Source: Sipunculus nudus (lineage: Eukaryota; Annelida; Sipuncula; Golfingiida; Sipunculidae). Taken from it: a stretch of 64,000 nucleotides of DNA. The stretch spans positions 68,790,929 through 68,854,928 of the forward strand of contig CM049312.1 of assembly GCA_026874595.1 (NCBI GenBank), written 5' to 3'. Shown one piece after another: positions 34,947-48,700 of the stretch (position 1 is the first letter of the stretch; each line of letters starts with the position of its first letter). Below the pieces are notes generated by a model. That model saw nothing but the letters and a program-made list of their open reading frames with translations. It did not search any database and was not told the origin of the DNA. A program made the translations under genes and the position numbers.

Positions 34947-36172
34947 CTAACCATACATATCTTACAACTGATTAATCATGCACTATACACATCTTAATAT
35001 ATTACTGATTATGTGGGTTTGCCAAAAAAGGGATCAAAGTCCATGGTACAATTGCTCCCCTCTGGCAGTGTCGTGATAAACATTTGCTCAGGTACAGAAG
35101 TGTGGTCGATTGAAGAGGTATATGGATTTCACTGAGGGGAAGTAGATTTTTCGGGTAGGTACTTCCAATTTGTGGCACATCCCCCAGCTCTTCATTAAGT
35201 CCTCTCCCTTATCTTATAGGCCTAATTTGAATAAAATAAAGATCTAAACCGGATAGAGATAAAGGTATACTCATAAATGTTGTACGGGATAATCGTGCAA
35301 CATACATTTTTACCTATTTTTGTTTATCTTAATCTGATATATCGACAGGATCGGTTAGGTTGAAGCGTAAATTTCAATATCGTCAAGATTGGTTCATTGG
35401 AGCCTTACTGAACAAGCCAAAGTGAGCAGACTCAGATGCATTTATATTGGCAGCTTACCGTTATTTATTTCACCCAGACCTCGAATGCATAAGGTTACAA
35501 GTGGGTAATATGGTTATTCACCGGTCCGGACATAGTAACATAATTACATACATACATTCAGATAAACCCGATTGTCGTGCCATTGTGCACATTATTTGGG
35601 ATGGTAATATAATATTACAGAATCCATTGGCAGCAAAATCATTTTGAATCACATTGTTTACTACAAAATCACAGAAATTATATAAATACACCAATAAAAC
35701 CCTGAACCATATATGGCCTGTCCACGAGTTTTGGGGTGTTAATTGAACATTTCCGTCGCTCTGTATTTATACAGACTTCAGTGATGTAGTTTAAATATGA
35801 CTCGTCGCATTACATCTGTCAAAGCATTGATAAAATATCCAAAATGAGCGTAATTTTGGACAGAGAACGGACATTAAAGCTATTTTCATGGAACTGGGCA
35901 ACCACTTTCCCCACTGTTCACCATAGTGTTCTTTATCTTTCCCTGGTACATGTTCGGCATATATTTTCTTGATTTGTACCATCACAAGTGCATTTTACTT
36001 TAAGTGGAACTTCTCCCATAATTATTATGTTTATTCAGTTTGAGGGTGTCAAATGGCGTTTGCTGGACTGAATCAGAACAAAATATTGCATATATATCAA
36101 CCTCACTGAATGGTCTTAACCCTCAATAATAATAATAATAATAATAATAATGTTTTGTTGTAGGCCTCCGTT
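34947..36172. other. Intergenic region upstream of TRIM copy C
   Basis: It should hold the promoter and untranslated first exon of copy C, which I cannot place. It contains the weak minus-strand exon candidate noted at about 35870-35950. Confidence 0.35.
36127..36150. repeat. (AAT)n microsatellite next to the copy C RING acceptor
   Basis: A short trinucleotide run, followed by GTTTTGTTGTAG, the acceptor that opens the RING exon with a 10-base 5' UTR piece before ATG. Confidence 0.85.
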
Positions 36173-36436
36173 ATGGCTTCTGGTTGGGATATGCCTAACG
36201 AGGACGGCAGAAGGTGGCTTGAATGTCAGATCTGTTTATCTTCTATGGTGGGAAGAAAACCACGTGGTCTGAATTGTCTACACACTTTCTGTGAATCCTG
36301 CCTGGAGGGCTTGCCCCTTGAAGCTTCAAGCATAACATGTCCAACCTGTCGTAGACAAACTAAACTATTGGTAGATGGAATCCCAGGGCTGCCAATAAAT
36401 TTTATGATTGAGCAATTGGCGACTAAATTGCATCAG
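36173..36436 (+). CDS. Copy C exon: RING finger
   Basis: ATG follows the acceptor TTGTTGTAG by ten bases. The exon has 88 codons with CQIC, CLHTFCESC and CPTC, and its donor is CATCAG|GTGAAT. Confidence 0.9.
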
Positions 36437-39400
36437 GTGAATCTGTTTCATTCATTTTTCACGCATGATGAATTAGTAAAACTGCAAACTATGAAAATAA
36501 AATGATCATTCTAAACCCTTAATTGTAAAGTAATAAAGATAAAAGTCATTTTTTTTAAATATCGCAGTTAGTTTCATAATTGCGGATGACTCTTTGGTCA
36601 CTTTCATGGTCTCCTGTATAAGAAAAACAACTTGGATCGTCTTCCGTTATCAGATCTACTTGATACTGCCTATATACCTCATAAAGGTCAAACTGTGGAA
36701 TTTCTCTTTCGGTGATGCTTTCGGTCACAGGCCTTGCTTTGTAGAACGGTTCTTCTGAACTTTAGCTGAACTTTAATGCGTGGGTATACTATATTTAAAG
36801 AATATATTCATAATCAGTTTACGGCTGCGCCACATGTCCCGCCTTGTTCAACCTCAGCTTGTTCAATGTGAAGTAGCAGTAGGCCGTGTATGTAACCTTC
36901 AACTTCAAATACGACAGAATGCTAAACAAATACTGATCTTTTCTCTCTTAGGCCAATCTTTGCCAAACCTGTGTTGAAAACGAAGGTGCTTCACACCAGG
37001 CTGTCGTCTACTGTAACGACGGATGTGGTCGCCTCTGCAGTGACTGTAGGAAGCGTCATGATTCTGTAGAAAACTTCAAGGAACACCAAGTTGACCCTCT
37101 CAAGAAGGAGGACGAAAAAGGCATCAAGCACTGTTTAACCCACAATAAACGTATTCACTTGTTTTGTACAGAATGCAATACCTGCCTGTGCTCCACCTGT
37201 GCTGTATCTTCAAAACACCAGGGTCACGAGAGTTGCATCAAAGAAATCCGAAATGTATATCAAAGGTTATGTTCCAATTTAAAAGGACGAATCAAAGCGA
37301 TACAAGACTTATGCAAGGAAAAAATGTTAGAGATACGCATGCAGGAGGATACTTTGAAAAAGACCAGTCAAGAAATAGAAACTGAGTACATGTGGAGACG
37401 ACAAAAACTTGAAGATGAAAGGGCCAAATTGTTGGACAAGCTGAAACAAGGATTTAGCTCGTTGACAGATGTTCAGACACAATTAGAGAAGCTTTGTGAA
37501 GATACGGAGCGGATTGAAGAAGGAACAGAGTTAGAAGAAGTTGAGAAATTCCCGCGACAGAAAATGTCCGAAATCATACTTCACATGGAAAAATGTGCAA
37601 AACTCCAGAAGGAGACACAAGGTGTGAAGACAGCTTTGGTAACAGACTATCGTTTTGCTGTTGCATCCACCTGTGACACTGAGCTGGGCGAATTGGTACC
37701 ATTCCAAGCTGTGTGGGGTAAATAATCTTCCCTGTGAATCAGTAAATTCTCCTCTTAAAAGACAGATATTTACAATTTTACTGGAATTCAATTATTACCA
37801 TCTATTGTAACTACCATTAACATTTTCTATTTGTTAGGCCATTACTCATTTATATGGCCATCAATTTGTTACCATCTATTGCAACTTTAATTAATATTTT
37901 CCATTTGTATTACCATCACTAATTTATATGGCCATCAATAATTGCCATTTATTGTAACTATCGTTAACATTCCCATTTGTATGGCAAATACTCATTTATA
38001 TGGCCAACAATTATTCCCATCTATTAAAACTAACATTAATATTTTCCATTTGTATCGCCATTACTCTATCAAATATCGTAAGGATATTGAGTCTCTGAGA
38101 ATTATTGTAGACAAAATAAATTTAATATACAAATCCACAAATAATACATAGAAGTTTACCTTAAAATCTAGTTTACACCTATTTCCGGGATAAAGGCTGG
38201 ACAGAAAATAGAACAAAGACATAAAGTTCGCAGCTTACTTCATTTTTGTTGAAGAGCTTTGGCCTTATAAAATTCGAGCTCACTGACTTTCATTTATGCG
38301 GATCTAATGTGATGGTTTTTGCCCTGTCCTGGAACTTTAAGCAAAATCAGCCGAAAGAGAAATTATTTGTGAACGCTATAGCTTTTGAACCACTCATTAT
38401 ATTTTCATGAAATTTGACTTGTAAAATATTCTACCAAAGTATCGAAAGTGTTCAAAAACCAGTCTCCTTGACTTTCATCTACAAGGTCAAATCAGCAGAA
38501 ATAGGAATATTTGGTTTACATATTCACTTTTGAATTAATTTGTTTCTTCCAGTATCTCGGACAAGTTAAAAAACGGTAACCTTGGCCTTCATCATCAAAA
38601 TTAAATATTTCGAAATAGAAAATTATTTTGAGTACCATGACCTTTGAAGTATTGCATATTTTTTTCCTCTTATTTGAAACACTAATTGGTAAAAACAAGT
38701 TCTTCGAGGATTCAAAAACTCGCGACCTTGACCTTCATCTTCAAACTCAAATCAGGGGAAATAAAAATAGTTCGTTTACACTGTCACTTTTGAACCATTC
38801 AATATTTTCATGAAATTTGACATGTGAAATGTTTCTAGAAAATCTTGGATTTTTTCCTTAAAGCTAAATATATTTTCATGAAATTTTATATGTGAAACGT
38901 TTCCGGAAAATCTTGGATTTTTTCCTTAAAGCTAAGAGCCACTATCATTTCTGAATTGATAATCAACTGAAATTTTTTTATACTTTGTGCTTAAGGTTAA
39001 TTCATGTTGGAAATCAAACCTATCAAGGGTGGTCACCATGTAAGATAAGGCTGAAGTCAACTGGCTTTTATGATGGACTGAAGAAAAATCAGTTAAAGAA
39101 TTAATTAAGCTACATAATTGCAATAAAGTGTAATTTGAAAACTGTGATTAATAAAAGAAGCCACCATTATCATTTTGTGATGAAATAAAGAAATGTTATT
39201 ATGAAAAAAGAAAAATGTATTGTTAAAATTCATAGATAACAAAAATGAATACCTGTCGGATATGACCAGAATACATCACTCCTCTGCAGCAATGAAATAA
39301 AATTTACAAAATCTAGAACTGATTTCTTATTTTACTTTGGCCTATGAATCACGTATACTATATGATAAATTATCACGCACAAAAAATATGGGGTCACCAC

Positions 39401-42400
39401 AGATCTTAACAGACAAACGCTAGTTTCTGCATTTCAAAAATATTTGAAAATTTGCATAAAAATGATGCCTATATCTATAAAAGTAATTTCCCTAAGCATG
39501 ATAACATGAAATCTTGAGATAAGTTATTAAGCAGGAGTGGTATCGTATAAAGGGTTGTGTGGAGGGCAATTAATTAAGCAGCAGTTGGCAATTAATTATC
39601 TATCTGCCACCTCCACATATTTTCTAGTTTTTTTTCACTATGTAAAGTAGCGAATCTATGATATAGTGCTACATTAATTTGTGGTCCTAACTAATAATAA
39701 AAACAAAATTTTAATTCATATTAAGATTACGGTTTAACTAGTTCAAATAAAAATTAAACACTTTGAGCAGTAACGGGAGTAACCATCAGGGCTATTTAAA
39801 TCGGAACATATTGAACTAAATTGGACCTCTTTATCCCGTATAATGCATGACGATTTGAGTCTGGTCATGGTATACGGTACGTTCATAAGCCTTTTATGAG
39901 ACCTTCCAGAAAACCGTAATAAACGCTGGAAATTCGGAATATTTTACGTTTTAAATCTTGTACACAGGTATATGATTGTCTAATCTAACGTAACCAGTCA
40001 TAAAATGAGAAATATATAATTTGTAATGGAGTGTAAATGCATTTAGATTTTGGCCCGGGAGACGTATTGCAGGAAAATTGACCGTCTGTCGGACCATATG
40101 TTTTAGTTAGGAATAAGCTTGATTTTCCAAATTTAAGTTACCTTTCTGGTGTCTATGGTTAGAATACTGTCCATTCTGTAATAATCATCCGGAGAAAGTG
40201 TAAAATACGCATAAAATAATTATGATACGGCCGTTTTCTGTGACCCCGGGTTTTCTGACGGCCTAAATTATAGGCATTTTAACCCTTATTAAGATTAATA
40301 AATTTCCACTAAAATACGAATTATCAGCTAAATTTTTATTTCATAGTGAAGGGATAGACCCAAACTTCATGAATAACTCGTTTCTATTAATGGTCTACTA
40401 ATGGTCTTTATTCATGTGATTAATTAGGCCCGGGTTTCAGTGCGTCCCAATAGCAAGTGCACCAGTAACGGCGCGTCTGAGATGCGCAGAAGCAATCGTG
40501 GCACTTTGAATTAAATTTGGGATGGGAGGCCTATAGGGAGGGGTGACATTTATGTGGTTTTTTTTTTTTTTGTATTGCAAAAACAGCCTAATTTTAGCGT
40601 CAGTGGCATGAATAACGAAATGATACAGAAATACGATTACAGGTTCCATGAATCTTTTATATTGCAGTAAGTGGGTAGATTACATTGTATGTCATTTTAT
40701 GGTATAATTCATTAATTACAGTTGGAAGTAAGGTCAAATTCAGGGATGATATTCGACTGACCTTGCTGGAAAGCGTATTGAGTTTTGGACATATGATTTC
40801 TGGATATGTTACAGGTAGGTCCTTGTTAACTCTTCACTTATTTTATCTAGCAACATGAATATTTCAACTTGGGATAATTATTTAAAATATAGGATTTTTA
40901 AATTTTGTTTTTCGGTACTGCGAACTTTTACCTCAATTGGTCTCTCCTTATATTTATATGTTATATTTAGACTGCATAGGAAATACGTAATCCAATTAGC
41001 GTACCTTATATAGTTCTAAAATATTTTTTCCTTGTAGGCTTTCGTTCCAATTAATGTATGCACAATATCTTCTCATTTAGATAAAATACACCGCGTTCAA
41101 TACTAAAAGTAGCATTTATGCAAAACAAAAGACAATTGGTGTGTAATTCAATAGGTCTGGAGCCGCCGTCGGTACCAATCATCAATATGAATTAGAGAAA
41201 GATCAAGCATGTTCTTGTTTATGATATATCAAATGTAAATATCGTACAGACATTCATTTCTACATATTGTAACATTGTTGATAATAGAAGTTGTGCTTAA
41301 GATGTGTTGTTTTACTTTTTCTAATTTTATCAGAAATAACTGGATGTTTCGGACAATGGTCCTCAGAGGGCCCTGCATTTCTGGTAGTGCTGGGCTAGTT
41401 TACATATGGGTAAAAGTTTAGTTTACAGTTTTAAAATATGACAAACATAAATAGATTTTTATCAATAAGCATAAGGAAACAAAATCCTTCTGGTACAAAT
41501 CATATTAAAGAAGATATATGTCTGAAATAATGAGTGCAATACAAAATCACCGATTGCGCTGTGATGGCCATATTGGAAGTCTGACAGGTGTGTAATTGGA
41601 TAGATCTGGGGCACTCATAGGTGCCAACCTACTCGGTGAATCTGAGAAAGATCAAGCATGTTCTTGTTGAGATATCGCGTGCAAAAGAACGAAAATCACC
41701 GATTGTGCCTGTGGGGACCAAATTGCAATTCTGTCAGGTGTGTAATTTGATAGGTCTGGAGCCCTTACAGGTACCAATCATCCCAGTGAATCTGAGAAAG
41801 ATCAAGCATGTTCTTGTTGAAATATCGCGTGCGAAAGAAAATCACCAATTGTGCCTGTGGGGGCCATATTGCAATTCTGAAAGGTGTGTAATTTGAAAGG
41901 TTTGGAGCCCTTATAGGTGCCAATCATCCCAGTGAATCTGAGAAAGATCAAGCATGTTCTTGTTGAGATATCGCGTGCGAAAGAAAATCACCGATTGCAT
42001 GTGGCGGCCATATTGCAATTCTGACAGGTGTATACTTCAATAGGTACCAATCATCCCTGTGAATTTGAGAAGGATCAAGCATGTTCTTGTTGAGAAATCG
42101 CGCATGAAAGAAAATCAACGATTGCGCTGTGGTGGCCATATTGAAATTACAACAGGTCTGTGATTTAATAGGTCTGGAGCCCTTCTAGGTACCAATCATC
42201 CCTGTGAATTTGAGAAAGATCAAGCACGTTCTTTGAACTTTGGGCGATGATTTACACGAGATTTGTGTCCAATTTCACGACCTGAAATATGACGGTCATG
42301 AAACTGTCTTACACTGATAAACACATCTTCTTGCTTTCCATCAGAGAAAGTAAAACATCTTAGTTGTTTTCACTTAGACAATACACGGTCTGGAGGGAGC

Positions 42401-42772
42401 AAGGTGGGTCATAAACATATTTTCTTCGATTTATTGGAAATAAATTGGAAATTTATATTTCTTTTTTACAAAGACGTTGTATTTAAAACTAATTCAACAA
42501 GTCTTGGGTTTTTCCAGTGATATAATTTTTTTCCACAATTTTCCGATTATTTTTAAATGGAAATATGTACTCACGTGACAACAGGTGGGAAATGCTTACC
42601 ATTGAATATCATATATTATGCATATGTATTTCATGTATGTAATTTTTAAAAGCTTATTTCATAAAATGATCACTGGAAAGCATGTGCCATCAATTTAGAT
42701 TTGTCATACCCGGTGGCGTCAATCTATCTTCAAGGCTGGGGGGATCAGTCGCAGACATACACATACACACAC

Positions 42773-42817
<45 letters not shown>

Positions 42818-43396
42818 AATATATATTACAAATTAATATCCGGTGCCAGATGTGCTGATATATGGATCATTTGCACATGTAATTTCCAGTAAAACATAGT
42901 ATTAACATATTTGTATTTTTAGCGCCTGTATGACACATTTCAAATAAATAGCGTCTACATAACACATATCAAATGGACATACTAAATCACATTTTTAAAA
43001 TATATTACAAATAAGTATAAGGTTTTAGAATATAAGGTATTAAGTTTCCAATATAAGTTAATTCAATACCAGGTTTAGGTGTTTCAGAGTAAACTGATAA
43101 ATTGTACTAAAGTCTATAATTCTACTTATTAATATATTTTTTTTGCAGTATATAAATATTTTTTTTTTCTGAATAGTTTGGGGGGATGATTACATTGACC
43201 ATCCCCCCTTGCCAAAAAGTTAGGAGTATATACCCCCACCCCTATCTTGACGCCCCTTGTCATCCTGGAAGCACACTGATAAAGCGCCTCATTTCGTTTT
43301 CTTACAGATATAAACGGAGACAAGTGCACTGTTGATTTTGACGGTATTAGCCACGCGAACATTTTCATACAACGTTTGGAGGTTGTGTCGAATTGA
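36173..43396 (+). CDS. TRIM copy C: complete RBCC E3 ligase with diverged C-terminal domain
   Basis: Four coding exons: 36173-36436, 36952-37717, 40722-40814, 43308-43396, all GT-AG with phases 0, 1 and 1. Together they encode 403 residues with no frame break. The RING ligands are C18 to C59. The B-box1-like cluster (CQTC to H), B-box2 (CLTHN through KHQGH) and coiled coil are intact. The C-terminal domain aligns exon for exon with the SH3_15 domain of copy A, and the last exon has identical length. However, the Trp-Gly and Phe-Pro-x-His-x-x-Trp residues are missing (VGSKVKFRDD, then CTVDFDG, then RLEVVSN). It is probably an active ubiquitin ligase, with binding at the C-terminus lost or re-specialised (inference). 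The last intron holds the inverted 146-bp repeat. Confidence 0.85.
36952..37717 (+). CDS. Copy C exon: B-boxes and coiled coil
   Basis: It starts after CTCTCTTAG with ANLCQTCVEN. The 766 nt end in phase 1 at TGGG|GTAAAT. Heptad-rich stretches such as IETEYMWRRQKLEDER follow the B-box2. Confidence 0.88.
37786..38066. repeat. Tandem repeat of about 72 bp, nearly four copies
   Basis: The anchor ACTCATTTATATGGCCATCA recurs at about 37845, 37918 and 37990, with CCATCTATTGTAACT and CATTTGTAT between. It lies in the intron after the coiled-coil exon of copy C. Confidence 0.8.
38241..38936. repeat. Degenerate tandem repeat ending in a 68-bp duplication
   Basis: TATTTTCATGAAATTTGAC and CTTGACCTTCATCTTCAAA motifs recur about every 110-150 bp. 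The last part is a near-perfect direct repeat around AAAATCTTGGATTTTTTCCT (38838 and 38906). Found in an intron of copy C. Confidence 0.6.
40722..40814 (+). CDS. Copy C exon: first half of diverged C-terminal domain
   Basis: A 93-nt exon between ATTACAG and ACAG|GTAGGT. The start VGSKVKFRDD and the end GYVT keep the SH3_15 spacing, but the tryptophan is gone. Confidence 0.8.
41135..42240 (-). repeat. Inverted copy of the 146-bp-monomer element
   Basis: Reverse-complement monomers are anchored on GAAAGATCAAGCATGTTCTT (41647, 41800, 41943, 42070), with GATATCGCGTGCGAAAGAAA and GGTACCAATCATCCC. The arm GGACAATGGTCCTCAGAGGG at 41352 is the reverse complement of the 18605 arm. It lies in the last intron of copy C. 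Monomers here share AAGATCAAGCATG where the 17-kb copy has AAGCTGCAGTATG, so the two arrays are distinct subfamilies. Confidence 0.75.
43308..43396 (+). CDS. Copy C exon: second half of diverged C-terminal domain and stop
   Basis: After TTTTCTTACAG it reads INGDKCTVDF and ends RLEVVSN before TGA at 43394-43396. It has the same 89-nt length as the copy A terminal exon. Confidence 0.8.
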
Positions 43397-44352
43397 TGAA
43401 TCAGGAATGCTTCATGTACGTTAATACGTATACGTTCCTTTATGTTTATATCCAAAGATTTTGTATCATCGAAAGATTCCGTTGGAATTGAATTTATGTG
43501 TACTTTTAATTTTACATGTTACCTTTGTGATTTTACACATGTATGTAAATCAGTTGTATAGAAATGTGTAGCATCTAATTAATCTTAATCAGCCTTATAT
43601 GTAATTTTAAAATTTAAAATTTACTGCAGCTGTAATACAAATCAGTTGCGGATACGTCAGATATATTATTAGGTATCATTTTCATCATTGCCGTATCCAA
43701 ATTTTTACGTTTAAGATATGTATAAGACTATCCATCTATGTATTGTATATTTTAATTCAATATTTTGCAAAGGGAAGGCTATCGAGCCCAAATAAACACA
43801 GGAGAGTCTTTAACATTTTAATAGTGACAGTTACTAATTTATTTTTTTATTGTGGTATCTTTGTAAATTAAATAATATACCTGCATTCAAATATACGCGC
43901 TCTTTCCTTCGGAAAGATGGTAACTGTTCAGTTGCTAGGATTGGGTAACGTTGCCGAGTATATACCTAGGTTTTGCTATCAATAACAATTAATACATTAT
44001 TTAAAACCTGGCACAGTGATCTTTCTGATGGTATATATATTTCTGAATTTATTATCACATGATTTAGTAACATTAACTTTTTTTTAATTGATAAGGTACG
44101 CTATTTTAAGCGCCCACTTACAGTGTAAACCACTTTTAGTGGACTGATATTACATTACATGACAATATCCCAAAAACGTGTTTGTTTTTCCGCTATCATA
44201 TTTCTACCCATCCTAAAATTGATATTTTCAGTTTTGATTCAATAAAAAAATAAGACTTAATCTTTTAACAGGAGACACACATAAAAGAGAAAAAGTTTTT
44301 CAGATAATGCCATGTATTTAATATTAGTCTACTATAAAGTGCCGTACTGTTT

Positions 44353-44896
44353 CTATAGTTCGTTTCACTAACTGCTGTCCACCTGTTTTTTTGTGGATGA
44401 TTTACTCACAAGTTTATATTTTTCAATAATTTTCAAGAAATCAACGTGTGCAAGTGACAACCTAATATGGCAATTAAGAATTTTACAATAAATCCACTGT
44501 TTATGTTTCACAACATTTTAGTCTCTTCACCATGATCTGGTAGATATGATGTGTCCCTCCATAAGTAGCCATCTTTGTTTTAGCTGGTTATATTTTTTAG
44601 AGTGTTTACATGAGATCATCCAATCAGAAGCTGTCAGTTGAGGCTGTTTTTGCATGTGACCAATGACCTTGACCGCCATAAGTGGGTCTGATATGTTGTA
44701 AAATGTAGACAGATGTCTCATTTTTTCAAATAAGTTTGTTTCTTAAATAAGGTGTAAGTTAGGTATTTATTAACTTAGTTGAAAATTAGGTCCTTCAATC
44801 CTCTGCTCTACACTACAATTGTTTCCCTTGAAATGAACTAATAAAAATCTTCATAGCAAAAAACAGGTGGACATGAAGGGAAGAAACGGACTATAG
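44353..44896. mobile_element. MITE with about 40-bp imperfect terminal inverted repeats
   Basis: The left end is CTATAGTTCGTTTCACT followed by TGTCCACCTGTTTTTTT. The right end, reverse-complemented, is CTATAGTCCGTTTCTTC followed by TGTCCACCTGTTTTTTG. Interior of about 460 bp without coding capacity. Confidence 0.65.
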
Positions 44897-44983
44897 ATGA
44901 TTAGAATAGTATACCTTTAAAAAAATACTTTTTATAATGTTTCAAAATCATGAGAACATGAATGAAAGATTGAACAATGGTTA

Positions 44984-45160
44984 CAGTAAAACCTCGTCTA
45001 AAGACCACCTAAGTTTGGCAACCACCTCAAAATAACGACCACTTCTCACGGTCCGAATTCGTTTTACTGTTTATATATCAGACCATACCTAGACGACAAC
45101 CCCGAAGATGCGACCATTATATCATGGTCCCGGTGGTGGTCGTAATTCGGGGTTTCACTG
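44984..45160. mobile_element. Tc1/mariner-pogo-type MITE with TA target site
   Basis: The ends are TA|CAGTAAAACCTCG and CGGGGTTTCACTG|TA, inverted repeats of about 13 bp flanked by TA. The interior has paired GACCACC and GGTGGTCG segments, giving a partly palindromic element. Confidence 0.75.
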
Positions 45161-45375
45161 TATAAAAAACAGAAAGATCACTGTACCAGGTTTAAAATAA
45201 TACGGCTACCGTTGTTTGTTAATTCCATTTATATCACATAAGTATTCAAAAACAGTTAAAACCTGACCGCTATCACGGCTGAAGGGTATATTTCGCCGAA
45301 ACAACAAATATAACTTCACCCTAGGACTGAAGGATCATGTGGATCAGGATATGTCAAATGAGAACAATATATATG

Positions 45376-45378
<3 letters not shown>

Positions 45379-45434
<56 letters not shown>
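45379..45434. repeat. (TA)n microsatellite
   Basis: Perfect alternating AT tract immediately to the left of the tRNA-like repeat. Confidence 0.95.
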
Positions 45435-45435
<1 letters not shown>

Positions 45436-45439
45436 GGGT

Positions 45440-45681
45440 TTAAAAAGGAAATATGGTCGAACGTGCATTCGAACTCGCAATCTGAGACGCACTAGTCAGA
45501 CGTTCTACCTTTTCGGTAAAAAAAGAATGTTCACTAGCAAAACTAGTAGGAACGTTTTATGCGCACGGTTTCATTCAGCCCTTTCTTGGAACACACTGAC
45601 CATAGAACGTGGAAATCTATCCCGAGGGTCACAAGTGAACTGGAAGGGGAATTATGCCACGAAACTATCTCACCATATATA

Positions 45682-45720
<39 letters not shown>

Positions 45721-45730
45721 GTGGTTACTT
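45440..45730 (-). repeat. tRNA-like dispersed element with (TA)n core, second copy
   Basis: The minus strand reads GGTAGAACGTCTGACTAG, then GCGAGTTCGAATGC (B-box-like). The part to the right ends (TA)n then TTCGTGGTTA, as at 5400-5820. Shared middle segments include TAGGAACG, AACGTGG and ATGCCACG. Confidence 0.5.
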
Positions 45731-48700
45731 CTTCATTTGTGTTGCACTACACACATGTGTTTTTATTTTATTAAAAAAACAGCAATTAGACGGATTGTTA
45801 GACGGATATGCTACTCTTAAAAAGGAAATTGAATAAAAATATTTCCTATGGTTTTAGCATACCAGTATTTAGATTAGGTTGTATCTCGGAAGGCCTGTAA
45901 TAAAAAAAATTACCATTCTGGAAAGCATGAAGCACCGGTAACATCTATAACTGATTTAATTGTCCAGAGGGGTATAAAGCATTAACAGCCCGGCAGACAT
46001 TTGCATTTGGTGGCAGTCCTGCTTAATGCTTTGAGCCTGTGTACTATTATGATCATATTTTGTTTTGTTTTGTAATGTTTTCAGGGGTCAAATATACAAT
46101 ACACATAGGTGTACGGACTTTAATCAAACTGAACATAAATCAATGGATATATGTTAAATTCCCCAGTTGTGTATGGAGTGTTATAATAACAGTTAACGGC
46201 AGGGGCAATCTATGGACTCATTGCGTCAGTCACTAAATAACCGATTGAGGAGTCCTTTCTTATGGGCCACGTGAATGCATGTGTACCGTACTCAGTTGGA
46301 CTGTACCCGTCAAGCTGATAAGTGTTGACCCCAGTGTAATGTGTGAATCCTGTCAGATATGTAAACAGACCTCTTTGGGAGTTTAATGAGTTATTTATTG
46401 TTGAACATTAAAATAAAGTATATTTATTTTATGACACGGCTCTGTCCTACTTATCGCAAAAGCGGTCTTTCCTCAAAAAGTTGAACACACGATGATTGTC
46501 CCAGTTAGGTACAAATCTAGTTCAGTGTTCGGGATCATAGTTTTGACTGTGCCTCACATATTGTTACGGTTCTCGTTCACACGGCAGTCATGACCCAATG
46601 GACCGCAACGCATAATTTCAGACAGGTATCCTTATAGGTAAACTCGAAGACAAAATAGATGCAATGATAATCATATTTTTTTACAATATATACAATAACA
46701 AACATTTAAAGAAAATTAAGACGAACATAAGCATTCAAAAGTAATAAAAAACATTAAATAATGTAAATATTAATCGATACCACATTAGGATTAGTTATAT
46801 TCTCGGACTACTGAGCTCTGTTGAATTTTGAGTGGATTTAACTCATTCGAAGTTGTTTTGAATATCTAGCAGCTTGAATAAATCTTCTTTGTGTGCGGTT
46901 ACTGTATTATGCAGCTTATCAGCTTATGGTAAATTTGATCTCTGACATGTACGTCTTGACGTATTATAAAGCGTTTGTTATCTTATATATTTATGCACCA
47001 TCGGTAAATAAATTGCTGATCGATAAAAAATACATGTATTCATAAACTGATGCTTTATCGGTATATTTAATTTTCCTGTCACACTTTGAAAAGTTTATCT
47101 TTTCACCATCAGCGTCCAATAGTCTGTTCGACCACGAACATTCAAACGGATATATAACGGATACAGCCCCAATCCTAGTCCGCTTTGCATATTATTTATG
47201 AGGAGCCAATACGTTTTCAGAACTTACTTCTGCATTTTAAGAGCTTACTTCTGCAATTATAAAAAAAACCGTGCATATAGGCCTACATACACTGTATACA
47301 GTAATTAACTGACCTGTTATACAACATCATTCAGTTTAAATAGATCAATATATTTCCCAAGATAAGGCGTGTTGGTAAAAAAGCTCGATATCAAATTTAA
47401 TATTTAATTATTCATGCCCACAAGCGAGATATCAAAGCCTAAAGTAGCTGAAATATGTGATTAGAACGGCGGAAGTCAGGAATGAGTAATTTGGATAGAA
47501 ATGTTAATGTGTGCATATATTGTAGGTATATATCAAACTTTTTCTTCTAAAAATAAAAAATATATATGGGCATTGTATAGAAACACGCTTTTAGCCCCAT
47601 TTTCAGCTTTTATTGTTTAGCTGAATTGGCCATTTGTTTAATGGTAAATAGCCATTACAAATGGAAATAATCCAAATGAAATAAGGACATAATGTTGAGA
47701 AATATATCTTCCTCTGATAAAGAAATATAGGTCTAACAGTTGTTTCGAAAGGTGGGGGGGTGCCTCACCCTCTGTATACGCCACTGTAACGCATGCAGCA
47801 AGTAAGACGTATAAGAGCACTTTACACGAAATGCTGATGGTCATTTTCTGACCTATGTGTGCAGGGCATTTTAATGTTTTCAGATAAAGAATGAAATTTT
47901 AGCTACACTGTTAAAAAAGTGTAATAATATTTTCCTAAAAGTAAAAAAAATCATGCTTTCACTCAGGGCTCCATCATACCTCATATTACAACATGTTTAA
48001 TTTTGAATTTAGAGACTATACTTCTGCATATTTTTTGCACTTTTGATTATTTATTATTCATGAAAGCATTGTATTAACTTTCTGTTTATTATATCAATTT
48101 GGATTGCAGATTATTGTTAAAACAGGTTGCCTCACCATTCAAAAACTAACTCTATGTTATTGCTATCATGAACGGAATCTGAATCTCATGAATCTTCATT
48201 TTCCAAAAAAAAATACCACACAAAATGAATGGAATCCTAAATATCTCAAGGCACCTTCATTGTTACTTTCCTTTTAAAGATAAAATTGTAAGATAATCGG
48301 CGGGTGTGCGTTAATCCTCGTTTGTTTGTTTGTGTGAATGTTTATAAGCACATCAAAGCAAAATATATGCAGGCCTGTATTAATATTATATCACCGTAAT
48401 TACTATTTTCATTTCTATGCGCCAAAGGTTAAAATTAAAGGCTATACATGCTTTTACTTCTAACAAAGATTTATTTTATAATATAGAATTGTGAACATGT
48501 GGGAATTCATTCAGATATGAAAGATTTATCAGAGTTTATAGTTTGTGAGCAGTTTGATTGATTAATTTCTGTTACTTGGTGATTGAATTATGGTAATATA
48601 TGTTTATAACATAAATCTAGGAATTTTATGAAGGTATAGTCTAGACATTGTATAAAACTTCTTCATCGACCTATTTTGGAGAGTCCATATCCAGTAGACA

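Larger units (their letters stand above)
43397..46280. other. Downstream flank of copy C
   Basis: Contains two MITEs, TA microsatellites and a tRNA-like repeat, listed separately. I see no coding exon; the frame at 44527-44721 on the minus strand lies inside a MITE. Confidence 0.45.

Noticed and set aside
35447-35647. Plus-strand frame of 66 codons with protein-like composition
   Set aside because: It has no acceptor of clear strength, no homologue recognised and no copy elsewhere; too weak to list as an exon.
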